DNA from: Owenia fusiformis
Lineage: Eukaryota; Annelida; Polychaeta; Sabellida; Oweniidae
Assembly (NCBI GenBank): GCA_903813345.2
Contig: CAIIXF020000004.1
Coordinates: 23,809,985 to 23,873,984, forward strand
Reading direction: 5' to 3'
Length of the DNA stretch: 64,000 nucleotides
Below, piece after piece: positions 55,265 to 64,000 of this stretch. Made by a program: the position numbers and the translations under genes. Below the pieces are notes generated by a model. That model was given only the letters and a program-made list of their open reading frames with translations. It made no database searches and was not told the origin of the DNA. Within the stretch, counting starts at the first letter, position 1, and every line of letters starts with the position of its first letter.

Positions 55265-56962
55265 CTAAATAAAAAAATAAACAATAACGTGAAACAACGT
55301 GCAAACGTTAACGTGCAAAATATAATTTTTTCAGATGGCATATTAAATTTACGTGTGTGCAACAATAGTCACATACGCGTAAATATAGATGTGTGGTACA
55401 GATGTCGACCAAAAACGCCGAATACAATAGCGTATAAGTGTTACAATAACCTCCTTTTAAACGATAAATATGCACTATGTAGGTATATCTATCTGGTTTA
55501 TATAATTTATTTTTAACAATTTATATATTTCTTCAGAGAAACAATCTATTTTATTGAGACTTTCAACCTGTATCCACAAGTCTTCTATTAATTTATTTTA
55601 TTTCAAATTCATTGAATTTCTTTTTCAGTTCATTTAATATTTCTTTTTGCAAGATATGTCATAGTTAATTGTTTAATTGTTTCCATAGTTATATTATATA
55701 TATTAATCTTAAGGTTATTCTATGTCTCTACTTGAATGCCGTGTATAGGTTACTAGGTCAAACCCAATGCTGTTAGTATATATCATTTTAATTAATCAAT
55801 CTTGAAAAAGGCTGGATACAGGTGGAAAATCTGGATAAAATAAAAAAAAAAATTTCTGAAGAAATAAATAAAGGGTTGAATTAAAAAAAGATAACAAATA
55901 TGCACTGGCATGTAGCGATTTAAGCGATACTGGATACTTTACTGAATTGTGTCGAAGTTAGACGTGTGGTGCGGAAGTTAATATGCAGATGACTATCATT
56001 TCAATGTTATATTGTTTGTAGGCAAATTGAGATTAGGCCATTGGAGTATTTGTTTCACGCATACATAAAGCCTAACGCATTCAAGGGTCACATTTATCAT
56101 TAAACCAATAACTCAAACATATGACCTTGTACACCGACCACCTCTTGAAATCAATGCAGGCCGATTTCAACGAATGCAAACGGTGATATATAAAAGAAAC
56201 ATAATCAAGCATGACCACGTCCCAACTTCTTTTGTTTTCTTTACAACTAAGCTATGACTGTAGTCTATTCAGTGTTGCGTATCGAACCTTGTTTATTATA
56301 AAAATAGTGCAACAACAAGCAGAATTCACACATTTACCTATACTTATTCTCAACTGAAGACATTGAATTTATCTCTTAGGTTTTACATTATAAATATCTT
56401 AACATGCAGAATACGAAAATAGAGGCTTAGGCCCAACTTTGTATGGATTTTATGAAAATAATCTGATTTTAGAGAAATGAAAAGAAAAATGTCCACACCC
56501 TACACAAAATATTTATGGTTCCCCGGGAATACGTATGTGTTGCTTGTATATTAGAATCGTATTCCAGTTACAGAAAGAAGTACATATCATGCTAAACTAT
56601 ATATATATATATATATTTATCGTCTATTAACCTTTGACAAGTAGAGTAGAGAATAAAAATAAAAAATTTAAAAAATTCAAAAAAGGAAATAAGATTAATT
56701 TTTTAGAAAACTACTTGGTAAATGATAAAGCAGATATGTGCGGTCGGTTTGGATATGGGGTTTATCCCTCGTGAGATATGCACGTCTACCTTCGGTCCCT
56801 ATGGTCCATCAGGTAGATATAGAGATTATCCTATCTGAGGTTCAGGATATTGGGATAACCCCGAGGCAAATATAATATATCTGTCCGAGGGCCGCAGGTC
56901 CCGAGGGAAAATATATTTTATTCCATAATACTAACTGTTTTCCCAGGGAAATATGAAGGAAT
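55265..56962. other. DUR3 intron, gene-free part
   Basis: AT-rich sequence, no supported gene. The plus-strand open frame at 55172-55516 overlaps the DUR3 exon antisense and is not credible. Near 56740-56900 there is a diverged hairpin-like segment (GGGGTTTATCCCTCG against CGAGGGAAAATA) related to the palindromes at 57256 and 57683. Confidence 0.4.
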
Positions 56963-57140
56963 TAAAATCGTATTGAATCGTATTACATGAAAAAAGCGTA
57001 TTGTCCCCGGGAAAAAAATCGTATTGGAGCGTATTACATGAAAAAAATCGTATTGTCCCCGTGAAAAAATCGTATTGGAGCGTATTACATGAAAAAATCG
57101 TATTGTCCCCGTGAAAAAATCGTATTGGAGCGTATTGACC
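56963..57140. repeat. About 50-bp tandem repeat, 3-4 copies
   Basis: The units contain AAATCGTATTGGAGCGTATT, ACATGAAAAAATCGTATTG and TCCCCGTGAAAAA. The first unit is more diverged (CCCGGG in place of CCCGTG). Confidence 0.85.
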
Positions 57141-57255
57141 TATTTTTTAGTTTCCCGGTTATTTTATTTATTTATTTTATTTTTCAAACAATGTGCATTT
57201 ATTAATATAACGTTTGCATTATCCAAATGTAACATTCTAGAGGGATGTATTATGG

Positions 57256-57455
57256 AATAAATAGGTTATTTCTGGTCAGGATTGAATATGGGTTTTATTC
57301 CTCGGAAAATATGATATTGACCTTGGGCAATATGATATTGACACTAGGTCGCTGCGCTCTCGGTCAATATTATATTACCCTTCAGTCAATATCATATTGT
57401 CCCTCGGAATAAAACCCATATTCAATCCCTGCCAGTAAATAACCTATATTTATCC
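57256..57455. repeat. 200-bp palindrome
   Basis: GATTGAATATGGGTTTTATT near 57280 is matched by AATAAAACCCATATTCAATC near 57410. The arms extend through GGTTATTT.CTGG.CAGG and an ATATGATATTGAC core. A probable MITE or foldback repeat. Confidence 0.85.
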
Positions 57456-57682
57456 CATACTTGGACGTGTTACGGGTACATAAAGCCGGTTTGTAAAAAC
57501 TTATATTTTCATCAGCGGGCAGATATAGCTTTACGTCCCGCTCCGAGCGGGCAGATATAGTATATCTGCCCGCTACGTCATAATCGCTGTTCCCGTATTG
57601 GTTATTTTTTGTTACGTTCGCATACTGTAAACGACAATGGAGAAAAACGCAGACAATCGCGATCTGTGATTGGTATGGGATA

Positions 57683-57850
57683 AACAGATCATCCTATAGT
57701 CGGTTCAGGATATTTGGATTATCCCTTGGCCAATATATTATATCTTCCCTCTGGACCTACGGCCCTCGGGCAGATATATTTTATTGGCCTCGGGATAATC
57801 CCAATATCCTGAACCTCATATAGGATAATCTCTATGTATTCCATACCTGA
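57683..57850. repeat. 168-bp palindrome
   Basis: GATCATCCTATAGTCGGTTC at 57687 is matched by GAACCTCATATAGGATAATC near 57820. The arms include CAGGATATTTGGATTATCC and TTGGCCAATATA. It is related in style to the neighbouring palindrome but is a different sequence. Confidence 0.8.
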
Positions 57851-57957
57851 TGAGGTTTCAGGGGCATATCAACCGGGAATATATTCCATATCCGGCTAAT
57901 ATTTTTCGTATGTCCCGCTCCGACGGAGCTCCGGGACATATAAATCGTATGTCCCGC

Positions 57958-58305
57958 TCAAAAAAATGTTAAAAATAAATTTTGAAAAAAAAATTTTGAA
58001 AAAAATTTGAAAAAAAAGTTTGGAAAAGTTTTGAAAATATTCTGAAAAAAATGTATGCCAAAAAAAGGTGAAAAAAATGTGGGAAAAAAATTTGGGAAAA
58101 AAAATTTGTGAAAAAATCTGAAAATAAAAATTTGAAAAAATTGTGCAAAAAATTATGCAAAAAAATGTGAAAAAAATCTTGAAAAAAAATTTTGGACAAA
58201 AAATTGGAAAAAAAATTGGGAAAAAAAATTTTGGAAATTTTCTTTTTCATTTTTGAAAAAAATTGAAAACAAATTTGGAAAAAATTTTGAATTTTTTTTG
58301 AAAAT
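57958..58305. repeat. A-rich low-complexity tract
   Basis: Runs of AAAAAATTTGAAAAAAAATT type for about 350 bp, with one strand almost free of C. Long open frames read as Phe/Lys-rich nonsense. A degenerate microsatellite. Confidence 0.9.
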
Positions 58306-58666
58306 GATAACATATTTTGCAAGTAACACACCAGAGCATGTGGGAAACATACTTAAGATATCATATTCATTCGTGGATAAAAATCATATCTCTCATAAAT
58401 CATAGGATATCCTCTATATCCCATGGTTGCAATGATATAGATCGAATATCACATGATGATATATTTGATATGTGACCAAGATATCATATTTTAGTAAACA
58501 ATTTACAAACCATCGAATATCACTTTTAAACTATCGAATATCACGTCTTAAAAAGTGATATTCGATGGTTTCGAATTTTTTTAAAAAATGAATTTTGAAT
58601 ATTTGATGACGTAAATCAAGATAATTTCTACTCGCATCTTGTCTATTCCACAGGTTTGGGAAAAGT

Positions 58667-60538
58667 TTACAGGAAATCTCCATGTTCAATTGATGTATGA
58701 TCAATCAGGCCCGTAAGACACTTTTCTCCAAGGGGGTGCGGTTTTTAGCTTTTATAAAATTGTCATTTTTTTGCCGCGTAAATCAACTCGCGTAAGACAG
58801 AGAGAGAGGGGGGGGGGGTCAGTTACTCCCTATACTGGTTCGTTCCAATTGTTTTGTTCCAATTGTTTTGTGGGGGGTGTGAGGAGTGGTCCACTCCCCC
58901 TAGAAAAGTTTACAGTTTTGAGATGCTATTTGGTGCTTTCTGGGCACTTTCAAAGTGTAAGTTTCTAAGTAGTACGCCACCACCACGGGAATAAGAGTTG
59001 AGTGAATAAATATAAAAAACCGAGCATTCAGGGGGTTCTGGGGGTTCTCCCCCAGGAAAATTTTGAAATTTGGTTGTATTTGGAGTGAATTTGCAACCAT
59101 CTGGTACGCCTGTGCGTTATGAGTCAATAAGAAAAATGTGATTTTTTTCAAATTCTTTTGGGGTGTCAAAGAGGATGAGAGGGTGAAGTGGGGTGGGGTG
59201 CCAGTAGGGGAGCAAGGGGTTGTCGCCCAGAAACATTGACCATATCAAGGTGCTATTTGAAGATGTCTGGGCACTTAAAAAATGTCTGAGACAATACATG
59301 AAGTTCAGAATATTTTCTTTTGTTTTGTGGGAGATGTGAGGGGTGGCTATATAACTCTCCTAGAAAATTTTTTCAATTTAAAGATGATATTTGGTTAAAG
59401 TGTACTAGTCAATAAAAACATTGAAAAACAATCACAATTTTTTTCAAATTTTGGGGGTGTCAAAGGGCGGGGAGGGGTGCCAGAGGGGGAGGTCGGGCTG
59501 GGGTGCCAGAGGGGGAGGGGGTGTTTGTCCCCCATATCAAAATTTACAATATCAAGGTGCTATTCGATGAAGTTTGGGCACTTTAAAAGTGTCTGTGCCT
59601 AAAAGTGCCTATTTCCCAAGAAAATTTTACAATTTTTAGATGCTGTTTGTTGCTTTCTGGGCACTTTCAAAGGGTATGAGACAATAAAAAAATTTGAAAA
59701 ATCTCAATGTTAAGGGAGGGGGCTGCCAGAGGGCGAGTAAGTGTTAGTCTTCCAGAATCATTAACTTTATCAAGGAGCTATTTGATGATGTCTGGGCAAT
59801 TTAAAAGTGTCTGAGACAATACATAAAACAAATTCAGAACTTTTCCATTGTTTAGTTTGGGGTGTGAGGGGTGGCCCACTCCCCCTAGAAAATTTTACAA
59901 TTTTATGACGCTATTTGGTGCTTTCTGGGCACTTTCAAAGTGTATGAGTCAATTAAAGAATTTGAGAAAATCACAATTTTTTTTTTTTGGGGGGGGGGGT
60001 CAAAGGGGGGGGGTCAAAGGGGGGGGGGGGGGGGGCGCCAGAGGGGGGGGGGGGTATGCAAGTGCAAGATGCATGAGGGGGAGTAAGTCCCCCAGAAATA
60101 CTTACTATATCAAGGAGCTATTTGATGATATCTGGGCACTTTAAAAGTGTCTGAGACAAAACTCTAAAATAAATTTAGAACTTTTCCATTGTTTTGTGGG
60201 GGGTGCGAGGGGTGGCCAATACCCCTAGAAAATTTTACAATTTCAAGATGCTATTTGGTGCTTTCTGGGTACTTTCAAAGTGTATGAATCAATGAAAAAA
60301 AAATTACCAAAAGAATATTTTTCAAAAAAATATTTTTTTCACATTTATTTTGGGGGATGACAAAGGGGGGTGCGGTCGCACCCATCGCACCCCCCCCCCA
60401 TCTGACGGCCCTGTCAATATACAAATCGAATGTATTCTCGTGTGCATTACAATATCCACATTGAAACATTTTTGGCCTGCAATGGACGTATAATGGATTA
60501 GAATTTGAGGCCGTGTTATCATTCAAATGTAAAGTCAT
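58667..60538 (-). pseudogene. C2H2 zinc-finger ORF split by a hAT-like element
   Basis: Minus strand. A frame from ATG at 60538 encodes MTLHLNDNTASNSNPLYVHC and RPKMFQCGYCNAHENTFDLY up to 60414, where the element begins. Skipping the element and counting TCAAT once, the frame continues at 58700 with His residues in the right places. The result is C-x2-C-x12-H-x4-H, a regular C2H2 finger, and then a stop at 58667. Each half alone is not a finger. The finger could belong to a host gene or to an older transposon. It sits within a DUR3 intron on the same strand. Confidence 0.5.
58706..60413. mobile_element. hAT-like element (5-bp duplication) with internal diverged repeats
   Basis: The left end CAGGCCCGTAAGA and right end TCTGACGGCCCTG are imperfect inverted repeats. 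TCAAT flanks both (58701-58705, 60414-60418). The interior has about five diverged copies of a module containing GTGAGGGGTGGCCCACTCCC, AGAAAATTTTACAATTTTA and TTGGTGCTTTCTGGGCACTT (near 58870, 59330, 59620, 59855, 60195), and long G runs near 59990-60055. No transposase is present. CAGG termini with 5-bp duplications suggest the hAT5-type subgroup. Confidence 0.65.
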
Positions 60539-60775
60539 GGTATTGGGTTGCAAGTTAATATCAGATTCAATGCAAAGTAATCATTTAATATCAGATGCGC
60601 GATCAGTCCAATAATGTAATTTCGGGTCATTAGTTCGATATCTAGCAGTTGTTCTAACGACACGGTATTACTAGGCTATCGTGTTATAAATACACACACA
60701 TATAAATAAATCAAACTGGTACACGATATAAGCACGACTGCTCTTTCAATTGAGTATAAATGTTGATAAACTTAC

Positions 60776-60967
60776 CCGGAAGCCAACACATACACGTTTA
60801 GACGATGCTATTTTCAGTTCAGTGTAAGAGTAAATGCCCGGATATCGAAGCTTTTTCGTGTAAAGTTTTAACCAAGCATGTAGTATCGGGTTATATTGCG
60901 TGTAGAATTTATCGATATCAGGGCCGCTACATGCCAGTGAATATGTAGCTAAGTGTTTAGACTTCAT
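60776..60967 (-). CDS. Candidate first exon of an unidentified gene
   Basis: Minus-strand ATG at 60967. It starts MKSKHLATYSLACSGPDIDK and contains YTQYNPILHAWLKLYTKKLR, ending CVGFR at a strong donor CGG/GTAAGT (60775). 64 codons, with composition like real coding sequence. It is not part of DUR3: its phase does not fit the flanking exons, which join each other perfectly without it. It also does not fit the zinc-finger frame downstream. It could be a nested gene or a relic. No family was recognised. Confidence 0.35.
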
Positions 60968-61733
60968 CTGATGATGTAATAATTAAACATGATAAACATG
61001 GCATTTTGTATTTCGTGACTCCTAAACAAAACAAAAATTCAACACCACATGATAAACATGGTATTTTTGTATCTCGTGACTCCCAAACAAAAACAATACG
61101 ACTCAATAATATTATAAGTTATTGAATGATTTGAAGTGCAATACAGGACATATTCTACTCTAGAAATTCCGTATTGAAACGACACAAAGTCGTATTTTAT
61201 TTTATTTTACAGATCATACGATAATATGTAACCGGTGGAAACAAGTTCCCTTATTTTTGTTAGCAAAAACCCAAACTAACCCAAACTACGTAAACATGTT
61301 TTTTTGCAACTAAAGCAAGCTAGCAACCCCATACAGTTATTAGAAGGCTTGTAAACATAGATTCTTATTTCGCATACATCATATATCAATATCATTCAAA
61401 TTCGAACTAAATATAGTATAACAGATGCAGCAACCAGTAGGCTTGTAATTATTAAGAATAATTATAAATAAACATGTATACATCCAAATGCTCAGTTGGA
61501 AACAGCAGGTAGCGCATATTCACAATAATCTACGTATGCGTACAAAATAATAAGGTATACGCTTCAAAATACAACCGTTAATTATCAAAATTCTAATTAT
61601 TTGAGAGGGTACGCTTCTATTCATAGCAGTTTTCAATAATATCATACCATACCAGACCCATTTATTTTTACTTGGCTTTTTTCTAGGAATTCAAAAATAG
61701 GGACCGGAAAACGGGAAGGGCAAGAAGGAAGTA
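60968..61733. other. DUR3 intron, gene-free part
   Basis: No gene is seen. A short direct repeat, CATGATAAACATGG followed by TTTTGTATCTCGTGACTCC, occurs twice at about 60988 and 61050. Confidence 0.45.
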
Positions 61734-61850
61734 CTATATTTATAGTATCCGGGAGAGTTAATGAGTTTCAGTAGGATTTAAGCGAACAATTAACGTCACC
61801 ATTTAAGCGAACGTACAATTAAAGTCATCATCAATCCTTATACAACCAGA

Positions 61851-61922
61851 ATGAGCGAAACACCACCAGAGAAATTAGAGAGATATTGGAAACCAGAGTA
61901 TTTTGTTTCTGAAGATAACCCT
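61851..61922 (+). CDS. Small ORF or first exon with upstream TATA-like box
   Basis: ATG at 61851 opens MSETPPEKLERYWKPEYFVS followed by EDNP. The frame is then entered by a MITE at 61923. Without the MITE it would stop two codons later. A TATATTTATAG sequence lies about 110 bp upstream (61735). The charged, aromatic sequence looks protein-like, but it is very short. It could be a relic of a transposon ORF. It is antisense to DUR3. Confidence 0.25.
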
Positions 61923-62072
61923 CAGGCCCGTAGCCAGGATTTGAAAAATTCCAGGGGGGTTCACTTTTGACAATTTTGGTTCAAAAATGGCCAATATCAC
62001 TTAAAAGTGCTCAGAATGACGAAAAACGGCATGGTTTTGAAAGAAGTTTTGGCCAGGGGGCTACGGGCCTGA
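61923..62072. mobile_element. 150-bp CAGGCCCGTA-type MITE
   Basis: Ends CAGGCCCGTAGCC and GGCTACGGGCCTG, flanked by ACCCT on both sides (61918-61922, 62073-62077). The termini and 5-bp duplication match the larger element at 58706-60413, so both belong to one superfamily. Confidence 0.8.
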
Positions 62073-62491
62073 CCCTATTTGATTTTCCCCATCATTATGA
62101 CTGACTTATGAGAAGTTCTATTGCTTTACAATCTTGCTTTGGTACAGTATGTCCCGATATAACCTCGAAGCACTTAAGTGTATGAGATATGAATATCATC
62201 GCCTGAAAATCAAATACAGTATTTTACTTTCGTAGTTAGTAAGGAAAACTAAAATTGTAAATCCCCCGTTGCCACAGTTTTGTTTTTTTGGGGGGGGGCG
62301 GTGTGACGTATATACTCTTAATGGGAGAATTCATTTATAAGGTTAACTAAAATAGGATGACGTATTAACGAGTAATGTTACACATAAGTGACAAGTAATT
62401 TGCAGAATCAATCACTATTAACAAGTTAGCCAATTGGAAAGTTCGAATTTTCAAACTTTTTTTTTGGGGGGGGGGTGTAAGCGTATATTAC

Positions 62492-62657
62492 CTGAATGGG
62501 AGAACGTATATCTGATAGATGTCGTATACGATGATTGAAGCGACAGCGATGACTTCCGCGGAACCCGTAGACATCACCGCCATGAGGTTGAGCATCAGAA
62601 GAACATACTCGCCGGATGACCCTAGTAGTACCTGTGCAACAACTGGCGGAACTAGAC
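62492..62657 (-). CDS. DUR3-like symporter, exon with the conserved SSS core motif
   Basis: Acceptor GATTTTCTTTTAG/GTCTAG at 62658, donor CCATTCAG/GTAATA at 62491; 166 nt. It encodes GLVPPVVAQVLLGSSGEYVL, then LLMLNLMAVMSTGSAEVIAV and ASIIVYDIYQIYVLPF. The motif A-V-x-S-x-x-S-A-E-x-I-A-V-x-S-I-x-x-Y-D-I-Y is the recognisable signature of DUR3-type urea transporters, with the Thr/Ser residues near the cation site. It begins two bases into a Gly codon, so upstream exons lie beyond the right edge of the window. It ends with AG of an Arg codon completed by the exon at 55264. Confidence 0.92.
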
Positions 62658-64000
62658 CTAAAAGAAAATCAGAATATTTCAAAAAATGGGCACAGATGCA
62701 AAGCAACTAAAGATTGTTCATATCACGGAGATGGCCGAAGATGCTTCAATGAACCAATCAAATTCTTTGAAACATCTTCGACTATCTTCGGTTGAGGTGC
62801 AAAAAGTTACCTATACGACAATCAGAATATTTCAAATATTTTGAGTTTGAGGAAAAATACGGTAAGAAAAACGTGTTTTACTGTCCATATGGTGAAATCT
62901 GTTAAACCATTTTATAATTGTTGAAACAAAATTGCGAATGTTGTGAACTTTATAATGAGGGCTGATAAATAATTAATATTATGAAAACAAAAAAGTTCAA
63001 ATATTGAGTCATCAAATATCAATGTGAAAGGAAAATGAATCATGAATTATTTGAAGGAGGAAAATCATGAATCTCGAAAGAGTATGAATGTAGGACTAAA
63101 TCAATAATTGCGCACAATTTATTTTCAAACGCTCTGCCATTTCCCGTGTTTTGATTGAAAAATTAAGCAAATTTGCAATAAAAAGTAATATAACAGGGCG
63201 TGAAATTAGGCGAGGCAAAAAGACTTGGTAAAAACTAGAACTCTTAAGGAGGTAATTCTACCTCTGAACACCACTACATCATTTCCATAATCTTTACCAG
63301 AAAAACGTCTGAAAATATATTTCTGAAAAATATTGGTGAGTCACTTCGCCTCGCCTGCATGAAACCTGGCTACGCCTATAATATAACGATACTAGGGAGT
63401 TTAAGGTACACGTTTTGAAGAAAACCTTTACTGTACGTGAGTGTGTGATATTTCGACCCCCGGGGATTAATGTCCCGCTCTCAATTCACTCCAAGAACCC
63501 AATTACAATTATTTTCCATATCTTTATACTCAATCGGGCAACTAATATAAATAGTACAAATGGGAGAACTAATCCACAGAGAACCACTCAACATGTTCAC
63601 AAATAAGTGTATCTTAACCTCCCTATAAATGAAAAAACTATCCAGGATATTGATTAGACGCAATCTTTTCAATGTGGTGAAAGAAAATTAGCGATCCTTT
63701 GGAGTAAATGACGTAGATGCGAAGTATATATAACTCCTTATCGATCAGGGCTGGCTTCACAAAATTTCCTGCAAAATGGTTTATGATTGAATTCAGCCAT
63801 TGTATTCGGGACAAGGGCTTATTTAATTGAACAAAGAAATTTTCTTTTTGATCGCAATATTTGCGTGTAATATTTAACTTATTTCAACCGTCAAATTCCT
63901 CCATTTTTGGTACTTCCGGGCCATTTCCGGGTCAGTCAAACGTGGAATCCCCTTTTAAATCCAACCGCCATCTTGGAAAGTGATGGAATATCTCTCGATG
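62658..64000. other. DUR3 intron, no further gene seen
   Basis: AT-rich sequence reaching the window end. No exon with family support was found on either strand, although the next upstream DUR3 exon must lie on the minus strand to the right. Confidence 0.5.

Noticed and set aside
55172-55516. 114-codon plus-strand ORF
   Set aside because: It lies antisense over the DUR3 exon at 55153-55264 and its acceptor, and has no features of its own.
57969-58331. 120-codon Phe-rich minus-strand frame
   Set aside because: A direct product of the A-rich low-complexity tract, with no domain structure.

Overview
The window is eukaryotic, intron-bearing and AT-rich. It contains spliced genes with GT-AG junctions, animal-type transporters and a secreted serine protease, two full-size non-LTR retrotransposons and many DNA-transposon remnants. 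The best fit is a marine invertebrate animal, possibly a deuterostome such as a hemichordate, lancelet or echinoderm. That placement is an inference from gene types and repeat style, not a proof. No prokaryotic operon, CRISPR array or rRNA gene is visible.

Four host genes could be assembled by hand from splice sites and matching codon phases. (1) A TPR-like helical-repeat protein on the minus strand: exon 1 at 18969-18333, exon 2 at 2474-2274, exon 3 at 1511-1400, continuing off the left edge. Exon 1 is split by a TTAA-flanked MITE whose removal restores the frame. (2) A complete five-exon secreted S1 (trypsin-fold) serine protease on the plus strand, 29502-34989, 266 residues, with the full His/Asp/Ser triad but Gly at the usual Asp189 position. 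(3) The C-terminal two exons of an MFSD4/NaGLT1-like major facilitator sugar transporter, minus strand, 38544-36211. (4) The C-terminal four exons of an animal DUR3-like (SSS family) urea/proton symporter, minus strand, 62657-45374. Its introns hold a 4.9-kb 42-bp VNTR and a zinc-finger fragment interrupted by a hAT-like element.

Mobile DNA dominates. LINE-A (about 6440-10416) has one intact ORF with a hydrophobic N-terminus and a degenerate 2A-like motif. LINE-B (about 21600-26570) has intact ORF1 and ORF2. Between 10417 and 18093 lies a four-level nest: an array-bearing element with terminal inverted repeats received an L1-like LINE fragment, which received a 5264-bp DNA transposon with a 3-bp target duplication (tentatively Academ-like, with a decayed XPG/PIN-like and Cys-rich ORF), which in turn carries two smaller inverted-repeat elements. 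Removing each layer restores the reading frame or repeat unit beneath it. A 1278-bp element at 38805-40082 has CACGGTG termini and a 5-bp target duplication, the signature of Transib/RAG-type transposons; a second, left-truncated copy lies at 30361-31385.

The most unusual pattern is that tandem arrays sit exactly on exon/intron junctions: nine 51-bp units at the acceptor of TPR exon 2, six 116-bp units at the acceptor of protease exon 2, a duplicated donor at protease exon 4, and the 42-bp VNTR starting four bases inside a DUR3 intron donor. The first two duplicate working-looking 3' splice sites whose use would bring in stop codons.
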